Positions 7,107 to 14,659 of a DNA stretch of 17,627 nt are shown in pieces (position 1 is the first letter of the stretch; the number at the start of each line of letters is the position of its first letter). Origin of the DNA: Deltaproteobacteria bacterium. Its GTDB lineage: Bacteria > Desulfobacterota > Binatia > UBA9968. Location: contig JACPFE010000506.1 in assembly GCA_016183145.1 (NCBI GenBank), positions 1 to 17,627 of the forward strand. Reading direction: 5' to 3'. The notes beneath the pieces are model-generated. The model was given only the letters and a program-made list of their open reading frames with translations. It was not told where the DNA came from and searched no databases. The position numbers and the translations under genes are program-made.

Positions 7107-7946
7107 ATGCCTTCAGCGAATTTGCACGATATTCAAATTTACTATGAAGAACGAGGAGAGGGAGAGACCATTCTGCTCGCGCCGCCTTCGTGGTGGCCCT
7201 GCGACACGTGGAACGTTGCGGTGGTGCCGGCGCTGAGCCAACGTTACCGGACCATTGTCTTCGATTGCCGTGGCACGGGCTACAGCAGCAAACCGGACCA
7301 CGGCTACACGATCCGCCAGTTTGCCGAGGATTGCGCCGGACTCTTAGAACATTTGAAAATCTCTCGCTGCCACGCGGTGGGCTTCGCCTTGGGCGGACAG
7401 ATCGTGCAGGCGCTGGCTATCGAGCGGCCCGATCTCGTGGCGACGGTGACGATAGCCGCGGCGGGCGCGGGCGTGAAAGCGCTGGACGGGGGGCCGCGGC
7501 AAGCCAGGACTACGGACGAGGAAGAGATTCGAAAACATGGCTTCGAGCGTTTTATCCGCGGCCATATCGAAAACGACGATATGGCATTCAATCCAAAATT
7601 CTTCCGGGAACGTCCCGAAGGCGTTAGAGCGCTTTCGGACGCGCTTTGGCAAAGACAGACGAGTCCGGAGCAACACCGCTATCACTACGAGGCGCGGCAG
7701 ACCTGGGACACTTTGGGAAACGCCGCAAGAATCATGGTGCCGACTCTGGTTCTCTGCGGTGCCGCCGACGATGTTAACCGCGGCGGCAGTACGCCGGTGG
7801 GCACGGCTCGCCGGTTGGCGGAACTGGTGCCCGGCTGCGAACTGGCGTTGATTCCCAACGTCAAGCATATGACCTTTTGGGACGGCAACGGGGCGCTGCA
7901 CGCGCTGCAAGATTTTCTGAACCGCCATCCAATTCACGGCATCTAG
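7107..7946 (+). CDS. Alpha/beta-hydrolase-fold protein with Ala in place of the nucleophile Ser
   Basis: A 279-residue soluble alpha/beta-fold protein without a signal peptide. The frame of the family is clear: IYYEERGEGETILLAPPSWW at 11-30, VFDCRGTGYSSKP at 51-63, a nucleophile-elbow segment HAVGFALGGQIV at 89-100, the acid segment LVLCGAADDVN, and the His segment NVKHMTFWD near the C-terminus. The usual elbow is G-x-S-x-G; here it reads G-F-A-L-G, so residue 94 is Ala (codon GCC). The acid and His are retained. It may be a pseudo-enzyme, a carrier or binding protein, or use a different chemistry. ATG 7107 has GGAGG at 7096-7100. The in-frame GTG at 7083 overlaps the ribosome site and is unlikely. 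The perfect palindrome at 7989 follows the gene. Confidence 0.88.
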   Translation: MPSANLHDIQIYYEERGEGETILLAPPSWWPCDTWNVAVVPALSQRYRTIVFDCRGTGYSSKPDHGYTIRQFAEDCAGLLEHLKISRCHAVGFALGGQIVQALAIERPDLVATVTIAAAGAGVKALDGGPRQARTTDEEEIRKHGFERFIRGHIENDDMAFNPKFFRERPEGVRALSDALWQRQTSPEQHRYHYEARQTWDTLGNAARIMVPTLVLCGAADDVNRGGSTPVGTARRLAELVPGCELALIPNVKHMTFWDGNGALHALQDFLNRHPIHGI

Positions 7947-7988
7947 TGAGGTTCGCATAACTAATAAACTGCTCTCCAATCGCCGTTT

Positions 7989-8043
7989 CCCCCTCACCTT
8001 TGTCCTCTCCCCCGCAACGGGGGAGAGGACAAAGGTGAGGGGG
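7989..8043. repeat. Perfect 26-bp hairpin repeat with 3-nt loop
   Basis: Positions 7989-8014 and 8018-8043 are exact reverse complements around the loop CAA. The arm reads C-rich, with CCCCCTCACCTTTGTCCTC in its outer part. It lies 43 bp after the hydrolase-fold gene and about 100 bp before the binding protein. In RNA it would be a very stable stem and could end or block transcription, though no T-run follows. It shares core sequence (GTCCTC-CCCCG, GAGGACAAAGG) with 5907-5994 and 9226-9304. Confidence 0.85.
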
Positions 8044-8141
8044 CGAGTGTTGGAGCGTTGACTTTCAATTGCTTACGCGTCCATCAATAGCCAAAATCTT
8101 TGAACCTTGAACTTTGAACCGGACCAAAAAGGAGATAAGCA

Positions 8142-9221
8142 ATGTTAAACGCTCGTAGTTATATGAAATCGGCCCGGACCGTAGCGATTGCCCCAATCAT
8201 TTTTGGCTTACTCGTTTGGGCCAGCGCCGGTTACGCGCAGGAAAAAGGCAGGTCGGGGGGCGATGCGATGGCGCAGCTTTACGCCGCCGCCAAGAAGGAA
8301 GGCACCGTGGTCATCTGGGGCCCCACGGATGCAATTATCTATCAGCGGATGCAGGCGGCTCTGGATAAACAATACCCCGGCATCAAGATCGAGCATTTCG
8401 AAAGCATTCCGGAGCCACTGGTCCAGAGGATCATCGCCGAAAGCCAGGCCGGGAAACCGGCCGCCGTCGATATCATTCAGTCCGGCTCGCTGCGCGCGCT
8501 AAGGCCCTTGATAGATCGCGACATGCTGGCCCCCTATTCAGGCTGGGAAAAAGATTTCGGCCTCGATGCGGTCTATGCCGGCCAGCGTTTTGTCGGCGCC
8601 TATAATCTGACGTTGCCGATCGCCTACAATACCAAAATGGTCAGCGCGCAGGAGGCGCCCAAGAGCTGGGAGGAACTCGCCGAGCCTAAATGGAAGGGAA
8701 GAAAGTTGATCATCGAAGCCCGGTTGGTACCCTTTGCAATGCTCGGCACCGAGTGGGGCAAGGGCAAGGCGACCGAATTGACCAAAAAAATCCTCGCCCA
8801 ACAACCCATCATCGTTCAGGGCGGGACCACCGTCGCGAACGCTCTTGCCGGCGGCCAGGTCTCGATCGCCATCGGCACTTACGCTTACACCATCGAGCGA
8901 TTGAAAAAACAGGGGGCGGCGGTGGACTGGGTTCCCGTTTCGCCTCTTCCCGTGCTGACTTCGGCGGTTGGAGTTCTCAAAACCGCGCGTCATCCCAACG
9001 GCGCGCGATTTTTCGCCGGCTGGATGGGAACCGCCGAGGGGCAGAATATTAGGTACGCGACTACCGGCCAGGCCAATGAGGTGGGCAGAACCGCCATCGG
9101 CGCCGTCGCCGAGAGAATCAAGGCCGCCCAACCGGCGATCATTTTGGAAACCGACAAGACCTTCGCGACGATTTTGGAAATTCAGCGGGAATTGGGAAAG
9201 ATGCTGGGCGCCCTGCGGTAG
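8142..9221 (+). CDS. ABC transporter solute-binding protein (Fe3+/FbpA-AfuA-like)
   Basis: A 359-residue periplasmic binding protein. The signal peptide has its core at residues 14-28 and probable cleavage after Ala32 (AGYA, then QEKG). The mature protein begins AQLYAAAKKEGTVVIWGPTD, the usual opening of the family 1/6/8 extracellular solute-binding proteins that serve iron(III), thiamine, putrescine or phosphonate importers. Further signatures are YPGIKIEHFES near 80-90, LPIAYNTKMVS near 160-170, and a late GVLKTARHPNGARFFAGWM. ATG 8142 is preceded by AAGGAG. With the fused permease and the ATPase downstream it forms a complete Fbp/Afu-type importer. Iron is only one possible substrate; many members of this group in soil bacteria have other ligands. 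Confidence 0.9.
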   Translation: MLNARSYMKSARTVAIAPIIFGLLVWASAGYAQEKGRSGGDAMAQLYAAAKKEGTVVIWGPTDAIIYQRMQAALDKQYPGIKIEHFESIPEPLVQRIIAESQAGKPAAVDIIQSGSLRALRPLIDRDMLAPYSGWEKDFGLDAVYAGQRFVGAYNLTLPIAYNTKMVSAQEAPKSWEELAEPKWKGRKLIIEARLVPFAMLGTEWGKGKATELTKKILAQQPIIVQGGTTVANALAGGQVSIAIGTYAYTIERLKKQGAAVDWVPVSPLPVLTSAVGVLKTARHPNGARFFAGWMGTAEGQNIRYATTGQANEVGRTAIGAVAERIKAAQPAIILETDKTFATILEIQRELGKMLGALR

Positions 9222-9225
9222 AACG

Positions 9226-9304
9226 CCCCCACCTATCTCCTCCCCCGTGCCCGCCAAAGGACGGATCAGCCTCGGGCTGACGCGGGGGAGGACAAAGGAG
9301 GGGG
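9226..9304. repeat. Imperfect C-rich palindrome between binding protein and permease
   Basis: The left arm begins at 9226 (CCCCCACCTATCTCCTCCCCC) and pairs imperfectly with the right arm ending at 9304 (GGGGGAGGACAAAGGAGGGGG). Between them is a small stem TCAGCC-TCG-GGCTGA (9266-9280). It is the third copy of the family in 3.4 kb. Placed between the first and second genes of the transporter, it could reduce downstream expression or stabilise the upstream mRNA, a role known for REP-type repeats in other transporter operons. Confidence 0.65.
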
Positions 9305-9334
9305 AACGGATAACGAAGATTCACTTTTCTACCC

Positions 9335-11113
9335 ATGAATATAGCGCCTTCCGCCGCGGCCAAGAACGTCCAACTGCGATCGTGGTCGATCGCGCGAAAA
9401 CTGTCCGTCCGTTCCTTGACCCTCGGTCTAACCCTGCTCATCGTCACTTATCTCGTCTTGATTCCGCTTTTCATGCTGCTCTACGCCAGTATCAAGAGCA
9501 CGGAAGATAAGCTGCCTTTTGAGTCCACGGTCATCACCCTCGGAAACTACACCGCCGTGCTCACCAATCCGACGATGGCGTCGATTTTCCTCAACACTTT
9601 CCTCTTTACCGCCGGGTCGTTGGCCGTGGGACTGCCTCTGGCCATCCTCATGGCGTGGCTTCTGGAGCGCACCGCGATCCCGGCGCGCCGCTGGATCGCT
9701 ACTCTCATCCTCGTGCCGATGACGATTCCATCGCTTTTATCGGCGATCGCCTGGATTCAATTGCTCGATCCGCGCATCGGTCTCATCAACGTCGTCTTGC
9801 GCGCCGTTCTCGGTTGGTCCGGCGACACCGGGCCCTTCGATATCTATACGCTCTCCGGCATGTGCTTCGTTCAAGGCTTGCGATTGGTGCCGTCGGCCTA
9901 TCTCATGATCGCGGCCTCGTTTCGCGCCATGGACCCATCGTTGGAGGAACAGAGTGCCATGGCGGGGCGCGGCGCGGCCCAGACGACGCTGCGCATCACG
10001 CTGCCGATCATGCGCCCGGCGCTGCTCGCCATGCTGATCTATTACATTATCGTCGTCATCGAATCCTTCGACATTCCCGGGCTGCTCGGGTTTACCGCGC
10101 GCATTCGCGTGCTCAGCACGGCGATTTATTGGGCGACCCATTCGGAAGTCGGGTTGCCCGATTATGGTTTGGCCTCGGCGTTGGGAGCGATGGTCTTGGC
10201 CGTGGCGCTGCTGCTCATGTGGATCTATCAGCGGCTGACGGCTCACCAGGAAAGATTCGCGACGATCACCGGCAAGGGCTATCGGCCGCGCCAGATCGAT
10301 CTCGGCGCCTGGACGGCGCCGGCCACCGCGCTTTGCGTCGTCTACGTGGCGCTGGCCGTGGTGCTGCCGTTTCTGGTGTTGGCCTGGACCAGCCTCCAGC
10401 CGTTTTACGCCGTTCCGTCGGCCGATTCGCTCGCCCGGGTGAGCTTGGAGGGATATTTCAGGATCTGGCAGGAGAGCACGGTGGTGCGCGCTCTCTGGAA
10501 TACCATGGTGCTGGCGCTGGTCACGTCGGCGGCAACGATTTTGCTCGCCGTGCTGGTGAGCTGGTTTGTCGTGCGGCGCCGAAAAGCGGCGGACGGTCTT
10601 TCGCATTATCTCGCCACGGTGTCGTTTTTGCCGCAGTGCGTGCCGAGCATCGTCATCGGTCTGGCCTTCATTTTCGTTTACGTCCGCTTTCCGATCCCGA
10701 TCTACGGCACCCTGTGGATCATCGCCCTGGCGATGACGACCCGCTATCTCGCCTACAGCTCGCGGACGATGACCTCCGCTTTGATGCAGGTACACGGCGA
10801 GCTAGAGGAAGCCTCGCAGATGGCACGGGCGCCCTGGGCGCGCACGCTGCGCAGAATCACGATGCCGCTTTTGGCGCCCGCCATGATCAACGTGTTTTTT
10901 TGGGTGGCGGTGCATGCGATGCAGGAGTTGTCGATGGCCTTGATGCTGTACAATCCGGAGACCGTCGTGGTTTCGACGATGATCTGGAGCATGTGGCAAA
11001 ACGGTCGGACGGCGGAGGCGGCGGCTTTGGGGGTGATTTTGATTCTGCTCTCCGCTCTGTTATTGCTCGGCGGCCAGGTGTTTCTCTACTTGCGCAGGAG
11101 TTCCGATTCGTAG
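9335..11113 (+). CDS. ABC transporter permease, fused double domain (FbpB/AfuB-like)
   Basis: A 592-residue inner-membrane protein with two tandem binding-protein-dependent permease domains, about 80-290 and 380-580, each with roughly six membrane helices. Two EAA-type cytoplasmic loops contact the ATPase: EEQSAMAGRGAAQTTLRITL just before PIM in the first half, and EEASQMARAPWARTLRRITM before PLL in the second. The second has Ala-Arg in place of the usual Ala-Gly. The fused arrangement is standard for FbpB/AfuB iron(III) importers and their relatives. The ATG at 9335 lacks a clear ribosome site. The 5' region may be translated by read-through or coupling from upstream mRNA across the palindrome at 9226-9304. 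The stop at 11113 is 11 bp before the ATPase start. Confidence 0.92.
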   Translation: MNIAPSAAAKNVQLRSWSIARKLSVRSLTLGLTLLIVTYLVLIPLFMLLYASIKSTEDKLPFESTVITLGNYTAVLTNPTMASIFLNTFLFTAGSLAVGLPLAILMAWLLERTAIPARRWIATLILVPMTIPSLLSAIAWIQLLDPRIGLINVVLRAVLGWSGDTGPFDIYTLSGMCFVQGLRLVPSAYLMIAASFRAMDPSLEEQSAMAGRGAAQTTLRITLPIMRPALLAMLIYYIIVVIESFDIPGLLGFTARIRVLSTAIYWATHSEVGLPDYGLASALGAMVLAVALLLMWIYQRLTAHQERFATITGKGYRPRQIDLGAWTAPATALCVVYVALAVVLPFLVLAWTSLQPFYAVPSADSLARVSLEGYFRIWQESTVVRALWNTMVLALVTSAATILLAVLVSWFVVRRRKAADGLSHYLATVSFLPQCVPSIVIGLAFIFVYVRFPIPIYGTLWIIALAMTTRYLAYSSRTMTSALMQVHGELEEASQMARAPWARTLRRITMPLLAPAMINVFFWVAVHAMQELSMALMLYNPETVVVSTMIWSMWQNGRTAEAAALGVILILLSALLLLGGQVFLYLRRSSDS

Positions 11114-11124
11114 CGGCAACGTCA

Positions 11125-12252
11125 ATGATCAGCGTGCGCGATCTGGAAAAGTCGTTTGCCGGGGCCAGGGGAGAAGTGCGGGCGCTGAGCGGCGTGTCCT
11201 TCGAGGTGGGCAAGGGAGAACTGTTCACGCTGCTCGGTCCGAGCGGCTGCGGCAAGACAACGACGCTGCGCTGCATCGCCGGCTTGGAACTACCGCTGGC
11301 CGGTGAAATCCGCATCGAGGATCGCCCGGTGTTCAGCGCCGTCGACGGAACCTTCGTTCCACCGGAACGGCGCAATATCGGGATGGTCTTTCAATCCTAC
11401 GCCATCTGGCCCCACATGACCGTGTTTCAGAACGTGGCCTATCCGCTGGCCAAAGAGGCGAGCCGGAGCGAGATCGGCGAGCGGGTCGCGCGGATTCTCG
11501 ACCGATTGAGCCTCGGCGCTCTGGCGGATCGCCTGGCGCCGAACTTGAGCGGTGGGCAACAGCAGCGGGTCGCGCTCGCCCGCGCCTTGGTCGCGCAACC
11601 GCAGGTGCTGTTGCTGGACGAGCCGCTGAGCAACCTGGACGCCAAGCTGCGCGAACAGATGCGCTTCGAGCTCAAGGCCCTGCAGGAGTCATTCGGCATT
11701 ACGACGGTTTACGTGACCCACGACCAGGAGGAGGCGCTGGCGCTGTCGGATCGCATCGGCTTGATGCAAGAGGGCTCGTTGGTCGAAGTCGGTTCGCCGG
11801 CGGATCTTTACCTTCACCCGGCGCATAAGATAACCGCCGATTTTCTCGGCACGGCGAATTTTATTCCGGCTCATGTGCAGCGGGGCGGTAACCAGCCTGG
11901 GGACGAAATGCTTCTGGAGTCGCCCATCGGTTCTTTCGTCGCCCGCCGCAGCGTGGAGTGGCAACCAGGCATGGCCGCGCAGCTGTTCTTTCGACCGGAA
12001 TGCGTCGATCTGGGGGAAGAAACGGCGGGCGCCGACGGCGCACCGAACCGCGGCTCGGCAATCGTCGAGCGCGTCACGTTTCTCGGCAATGCGGCGGACG
12101 TCATCATGCGCTGCAACGAGGTCAGGCTGCGTGCGCGCGCCCACCCGACGCGCATACCCGCTGTTGGGCAGCGGGTCTGCTTTTCTGTCGCGCCGGGATC
12201 ATGCATGGTGTTTCGGGCAGACTCTTCAGTGGACGTGCGGAAGCGGGCTTAG
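11125..12252 (+). CDS. ABC transporter ATP-binding protein (FbpC/PotA-like)
   Basis: A 375-residue cytoplasmic ATPase that powers the importer. Residues 1 to about 240 hold the nucleotide domain: Walker A GPSGCGKTT at 38-46, Q-loop Gln90, signature LSGGQ at 141-145, Walker B VLLLDE at 161-166, and switch His199 in VTHDQEEA. Residues from about 245 on form a TOBE-type domain (ADFLGTANFIPA onward) as in MalK/FbpC/PotA. The ATG at 11125 follows the permease stop by 11 bp, so the two are probably translationally coupled. The same frame is open far upstream through the permease, but the domain begins at this ATG, MISVRDLEKSF. Its substrate is set by the binding protein. Confidence 0.95.
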   Translation: MISVRDLEKSFAGARGEVRALSGVSFEVGKGELFTLLGPSGCGKTTTLRCIAGLELPLAGEIRIEDRPVFSAVDGTFVPPERRNIGMVFQSYAIWPHMTVFQNVAYPLAKEASRSEIGERVARILDRLSLGALADRLAPNLSGGQQQRVALARALVAQPQVLLLDEPLSNLDAKLREQMRFELKALQESFGITTVYVTHDQEEALALSDRIGLMQEGSLVEVGSPADLYLHPAHKITADFLGTANFIPAHVQRGGNQPGDEMLLESPIGSFVARRSVEWQPGMAAQLFFRPECVDLGEETAGADGAPNRGSAIVERVTFLGNAADVIMRCNEVRLRARAHPTRIPAVGQRVCFSVAPGSCMVFRADSSVDVRKRA

Positions 12253-12603
12253 CGCTTCCTCTGGGATTGGTGGTAACCTCTCGCTTCGAGGTGACGAGAA
12301 GTTAAGTGGTGTGGACCGCGTCTATCAGAGTTTCTTCCCCCTTGAGAGACTGTGTCGTAATGAGAGAAAATCCCATAGATGTCATGCTGAGCGGAGCGAA
12401 GCATCTCGCATTTTCTTTCACTTACGAAGACGAGATCCTTCGGCTATCGCCTCAGGATGACATTGCGACACAGTCTCTGAAGGGGGGAAGATTAAGATGG
12501 GGGGAGAGAATCGGAGCGCGGCATTGAGCTGACGGAAAGTAAGCCTACCGGCCCGTAGCCGGTCGTAACTAAATTGCTATAGAAGTAAGAGGGGATGACA
12601 TCG
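12253..12603. other. Gene-free region holding a MITE-like element
   Basis: About 350 bp between the ATPase and the E1 alpha gene. The element at 12334-12490 fills its centre. The remaining DNA shows a small stem ACCGG-CCGGT near 12547-12563 and the ribosome site of the next gene. No coding sequence is convincing here. Confidence 0.5.
12334..12490. repeat. MITE-like element with ~25-bp terminal inverted repeats and nested REP-like palindrome
   Basis: The left end (12334-12357, ending GAGAGACTGTGTCG) and right end (12466-12490, beginning CGACACAGTCTC) are reverse complements over about 24 positions, with one indel and one mismatch. Inside, TGTCATGCTGAG (12380-12391) pairs with CTCAGGATGACA (12451-12462), one mismatch, a form of the common TGTCATCCTGAG repeat. 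The whole is about 157 bp, has no coding capacity, and looks like a mobile miniature element. No flanking duplication is apparent. Confidence 0.75.
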
Positions 12604-13542
12604 ATGCAATCGGCCCAGGACTTCGATCATCAAAATGGTCTCGAATGGCGGCTTTACACCGGTATGCTTACGACCCGTTTGTTCGAAGACGCGCTTATCC
12701 GCTGGGAGCATGAAGGGAAAATCTCCGCGCAGACATTTCCCAGCAAAGGACAGGAGGCCATCGCTATCGGTTGCTGTCTGGCGCTGGAGAGAGGAGACGC
12801 CGTCATCCCATCGTTCCGCACCCGCGGCGCGATGGTCGCGATGGGTATCACGATCGTCGAGCAGCTACGCGAATTCGTCCATAGCCCATTGGCCGCGGGG
12901 GGTTCGCGTGACGCGCCGCATCACGCTTCCTGGCCTGAGCGCGGCGTGATGCCGGGCTCGACGATGATCGGTGGCCATCTCGCGATGGCCGCGGGGTTGG
13001 CGCTGGCGATGCAATTGGAACAAAAGGGCGAAGTAAGTCTGGCGTTTTTCGGCGACGGCACACTGGGCTCGGGCGATCTGCATGAAACGATGCATATCGC
13101 CGGCATGTCGCGGCTGCCGTTGATTCTGGTCTGTGAAAACAACGGCTGGGAAATGGCCACGCCCTGGCAAAAGGTGCGCAAGACGCAGTCGTTGATTCCT
13201 TATGCCGAGCCCTTCGGTTTCGCTACGCGCAGCATCGATGGCAACGATGCCCTGGAAGTTTATAACGCTGCCCGCTGGGCGCGCGCGACCGCGTCAAACG
13301 GACAGCCGGTGTTCTTGGACTGCATGACGTTTCGCGCCGGTTTATACAGTTCTCACTTCGGCGAGGTACGCGGCAACGTCGAGAAAGACTTGGCGACATG
13401 GGAGCAGCGCGATCCATTGAAGAGAATGGCCGAATGGTTGATGGGTCACGGTTTGGCTTCCGCCGAGGAACTACAACGATTGACCCGGCAAGAAGAAGAA
13501 GGAATCGAAGCGGCTTTCAATACGGTAAGGAGTGAAGGGTGA
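12604..13542 (+). CDS. TPP-dependent 2-oxoacid dehydrogenase E1 component, alpha subunit
   Basis: A 312-residue protein, half of a thiamine-diphosphate heterotetramer (pyruvate, acetoin or branched-chain 2-oxoacid dehydrogenase type) that decarboxylates a 2-oxo substrate and passes the acyl or aldehyde group on. The TPP motif is GDG at 150-152 through ENN at 178-180, inside FFGDGTLGSGDLHETMHIAG. The segments FPSKGQEAIAIG at 45-56 and IPSFRTRGAMVAMG at 68-81 are also typical. The start is uncertain. ATG 12604 has AGAGGGG at 12588-12594 with a 9-nt spacer; ATG 12595 would be too close. The C-terminal stop TGA lies at the edge of a palindromic repeat (13538-13591). No lipoyl E2 or E3 gene is adjacent, so the acyl acceptor is elsewhere, and the substrate cannot be fixed. 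Confidence 0.9.
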   Translation: MQSAQDFDHQNGLEWRLYTGMLTTRLFEDALIRWEHEGKISAQTFPSKGQEAIAIGCCLALERGDAVIPSFRTRGAMVAMGITIVEQLREFVHSPLAAGGSRDAPHHASWPERGVMPGSTMIGGHLAMAAGLALAMQLEQKGEVSLAFFGDGTLGSGDLHETMHIAGMSRLPLILVCENNGWEMATPWQKVRKTQSLIPYAEPFGFATRSIDGNDALEVYNAARWARATASNGQPVFLDCMTFRAGLYSSHFGEVRGNVEKDLATWEQRDPLKRMAEWLMGHGLASAEELQRLTRQEEEGIEAAFNTVRSEG

Positions 13543-13591
13543 GGGGTTAGGGGGTCTAAAACCCCTGACCCCTGACGCCTTACCCCTCACC
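13538..13591. repeat. Inverted repeat overlapping the E1 alpha stop codon
   Basis: GGTGAGGGGT (13538-13547) pairs exactly with ACCCCTCACC (13582-13591), and the interior (TAGGGGGTC, CCCCTGACCCCTGACG) can form alternative stems. The TGA stop of E1 alpha at 13540-13542 is inside the left arm. Sequences of the ACCCCTGACCCCTGA type resemble widely dispersed repeats. It lies between the two E1 subunit genes. Confidence 0.6.
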
Positions 13592-13642
13592 TTGTTAGCG
13601 CCAAGACTATAGCAGTACAAAGAACGTGGAGACTCAAAACAA

Positions 13643-14590
13643 ATGGCTATACTGAGCTACCGAGACGCCGTCGGCAGGGCGCTGCAAGATTCCATGCGCG
13701 AGGAGCCGCGGCTGATCATCATCGGCCAGAACCTCGCCGGCCATGCGCTTAAGCAACTCGCGGAAACTTACGGAAAAGAGCGTGTGCGCGATACTTCGAT
13801 CAGCGAGAGTGCCATGGTCGGCATGGCGGTGGGCGCGGCGATGAAAGGATGGAAGGCGGTGGTGATGATCGCCTACGCGGACATCGCGTCGGTTTGTCAC
13901 ATGGCGATCGTGCAAAGCGCGGCGAAGCTCCATTATTTGACCAATGGTCGATTGGATTGTCCCGTCATTATTCGTCTGCCCATCGCCCGGTTTCGCGGCC
14001 ATGGACCCGAAGGAAACGAGGTCGGCGCTTCGTGGTTTTACAATGTCCCGGATCTAAACATCGTCATGCCCGGCTCGGCCAACGAAGCTTACTGGAATTT
14101 TCGCGAGGCGCTTCAGCGGCCAACGCCCACCTTGTTCTTCGAAGACCGATCGATTCATACACGGTCCGGTGACGTAGCTGAAAACAGTTGCGGTGGCAAG
14201 GCGCAGGTGACTCGCTTCGGCGAAAAGTTGACGATCATCGCCGCGGGACGCGCAGCCGCGCTGGCGGAAGATGTCGCCGATGAGATGGCTAAGGAAGGAA
14301 GCCGCGCAGTGGAAGTGGTCAGCCTGGGATGCATCAAGCCGCTGGACAAAGAAACTATTTTCGCATCGGCGGCCAAGACCCGCCGCGTGCTGATCGTCCA
14401 AGACGAGCCGCCGCTCTCCGGCTACGCTCCTTACATCTGCTGTCTGCTCGACGAGTTGCCGGCGAAGCAGCTTAAGATGGCGCCACGCATCATCGCCGGC
14501 GCCGACCAGTACCTGCCGTTTTGGGACGAGCGACCGTTTTTGCCCTCGTTGGAAGAGGTTGCGGCCATGGTAGTAGCGATGATGCGATAA
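13643..14590 (+). CDS. TPP-dependent 2-oxoacid dehydrogenase E1 component, beta subunit
   Basis: A 315-residue protein of the transketolase-like beta family, partner of the alpha subunit. Residues 5-10 (SYRDAV) and DTSISESAMVGMAVGAAMKG from about 50 carry the TPP-contacting Glu55, in the usual form of the family. The pattern VPDLNIVMPGSANEAYW near 133-150, EDRS near 168, and RFGEKLTIIAAG in the C-terminal domain match the pyruvate/acetoin/branched-chain group. The normal GGQHSQ-type loop is replaced by FRGHGPEGNEVGAS, so substrate handling may differ. The ATG at 13643 follows GTGGAG about 11 nt upstream. It is 100 bp after the alpha subunit, separated by a palindromic repeat. Confidence 0.9.
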   Translation: MAILSYRDAVGRALQDSMREEPRLIIIGQNLAGHALKQLAETYGKERVRDTSISESAMVGMAVGAAMKGWKAVVMIAYADIASVCHMAIVQSAAKLHYLTNGRLDCPVIIRLPIARFRGHGPEGNEVGASWFYNVPDLNIVMPGSANEAYWNFREALQRPTPTLFFEDRSIHTRSGDVAENSCGGKAQVTRFGEKLTIIAAGRAAALAEDVADEMAKEGSRAVEVVSLGCIKPLDKETIFASAAKTRRVLIVQDEPPLSGYAPYICCLLDELPAKQLKMAPRIIAGADQYLPFWDERPFLPSLEEVAAMVVAMMR

Positions 14591-14659
14591 CCTCTAGGCC
14601 GACTTTGCCGTTGGGGTCTTGCGTAAGCGGGTAGTTCCGACTCCTTTAAGGGAGAGCAT

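Noticed and set aside
9737..10795. 352-codon open frame on the minus strand opposite the permease
   Set aside because: The composition (His, Arg, Gln-rich, no hydrophobic core) is that of an antisense shadow of GC-rich coding DNA.
9655..11124. Long open frame running through the permease gene into the ATPase
   Set aside because: Its translation is Arg/His/Asp-rich with no domain. The overlapping frame encodes a clear double permease with EAA loops. The ATPase domain starts only at ATG 11125.
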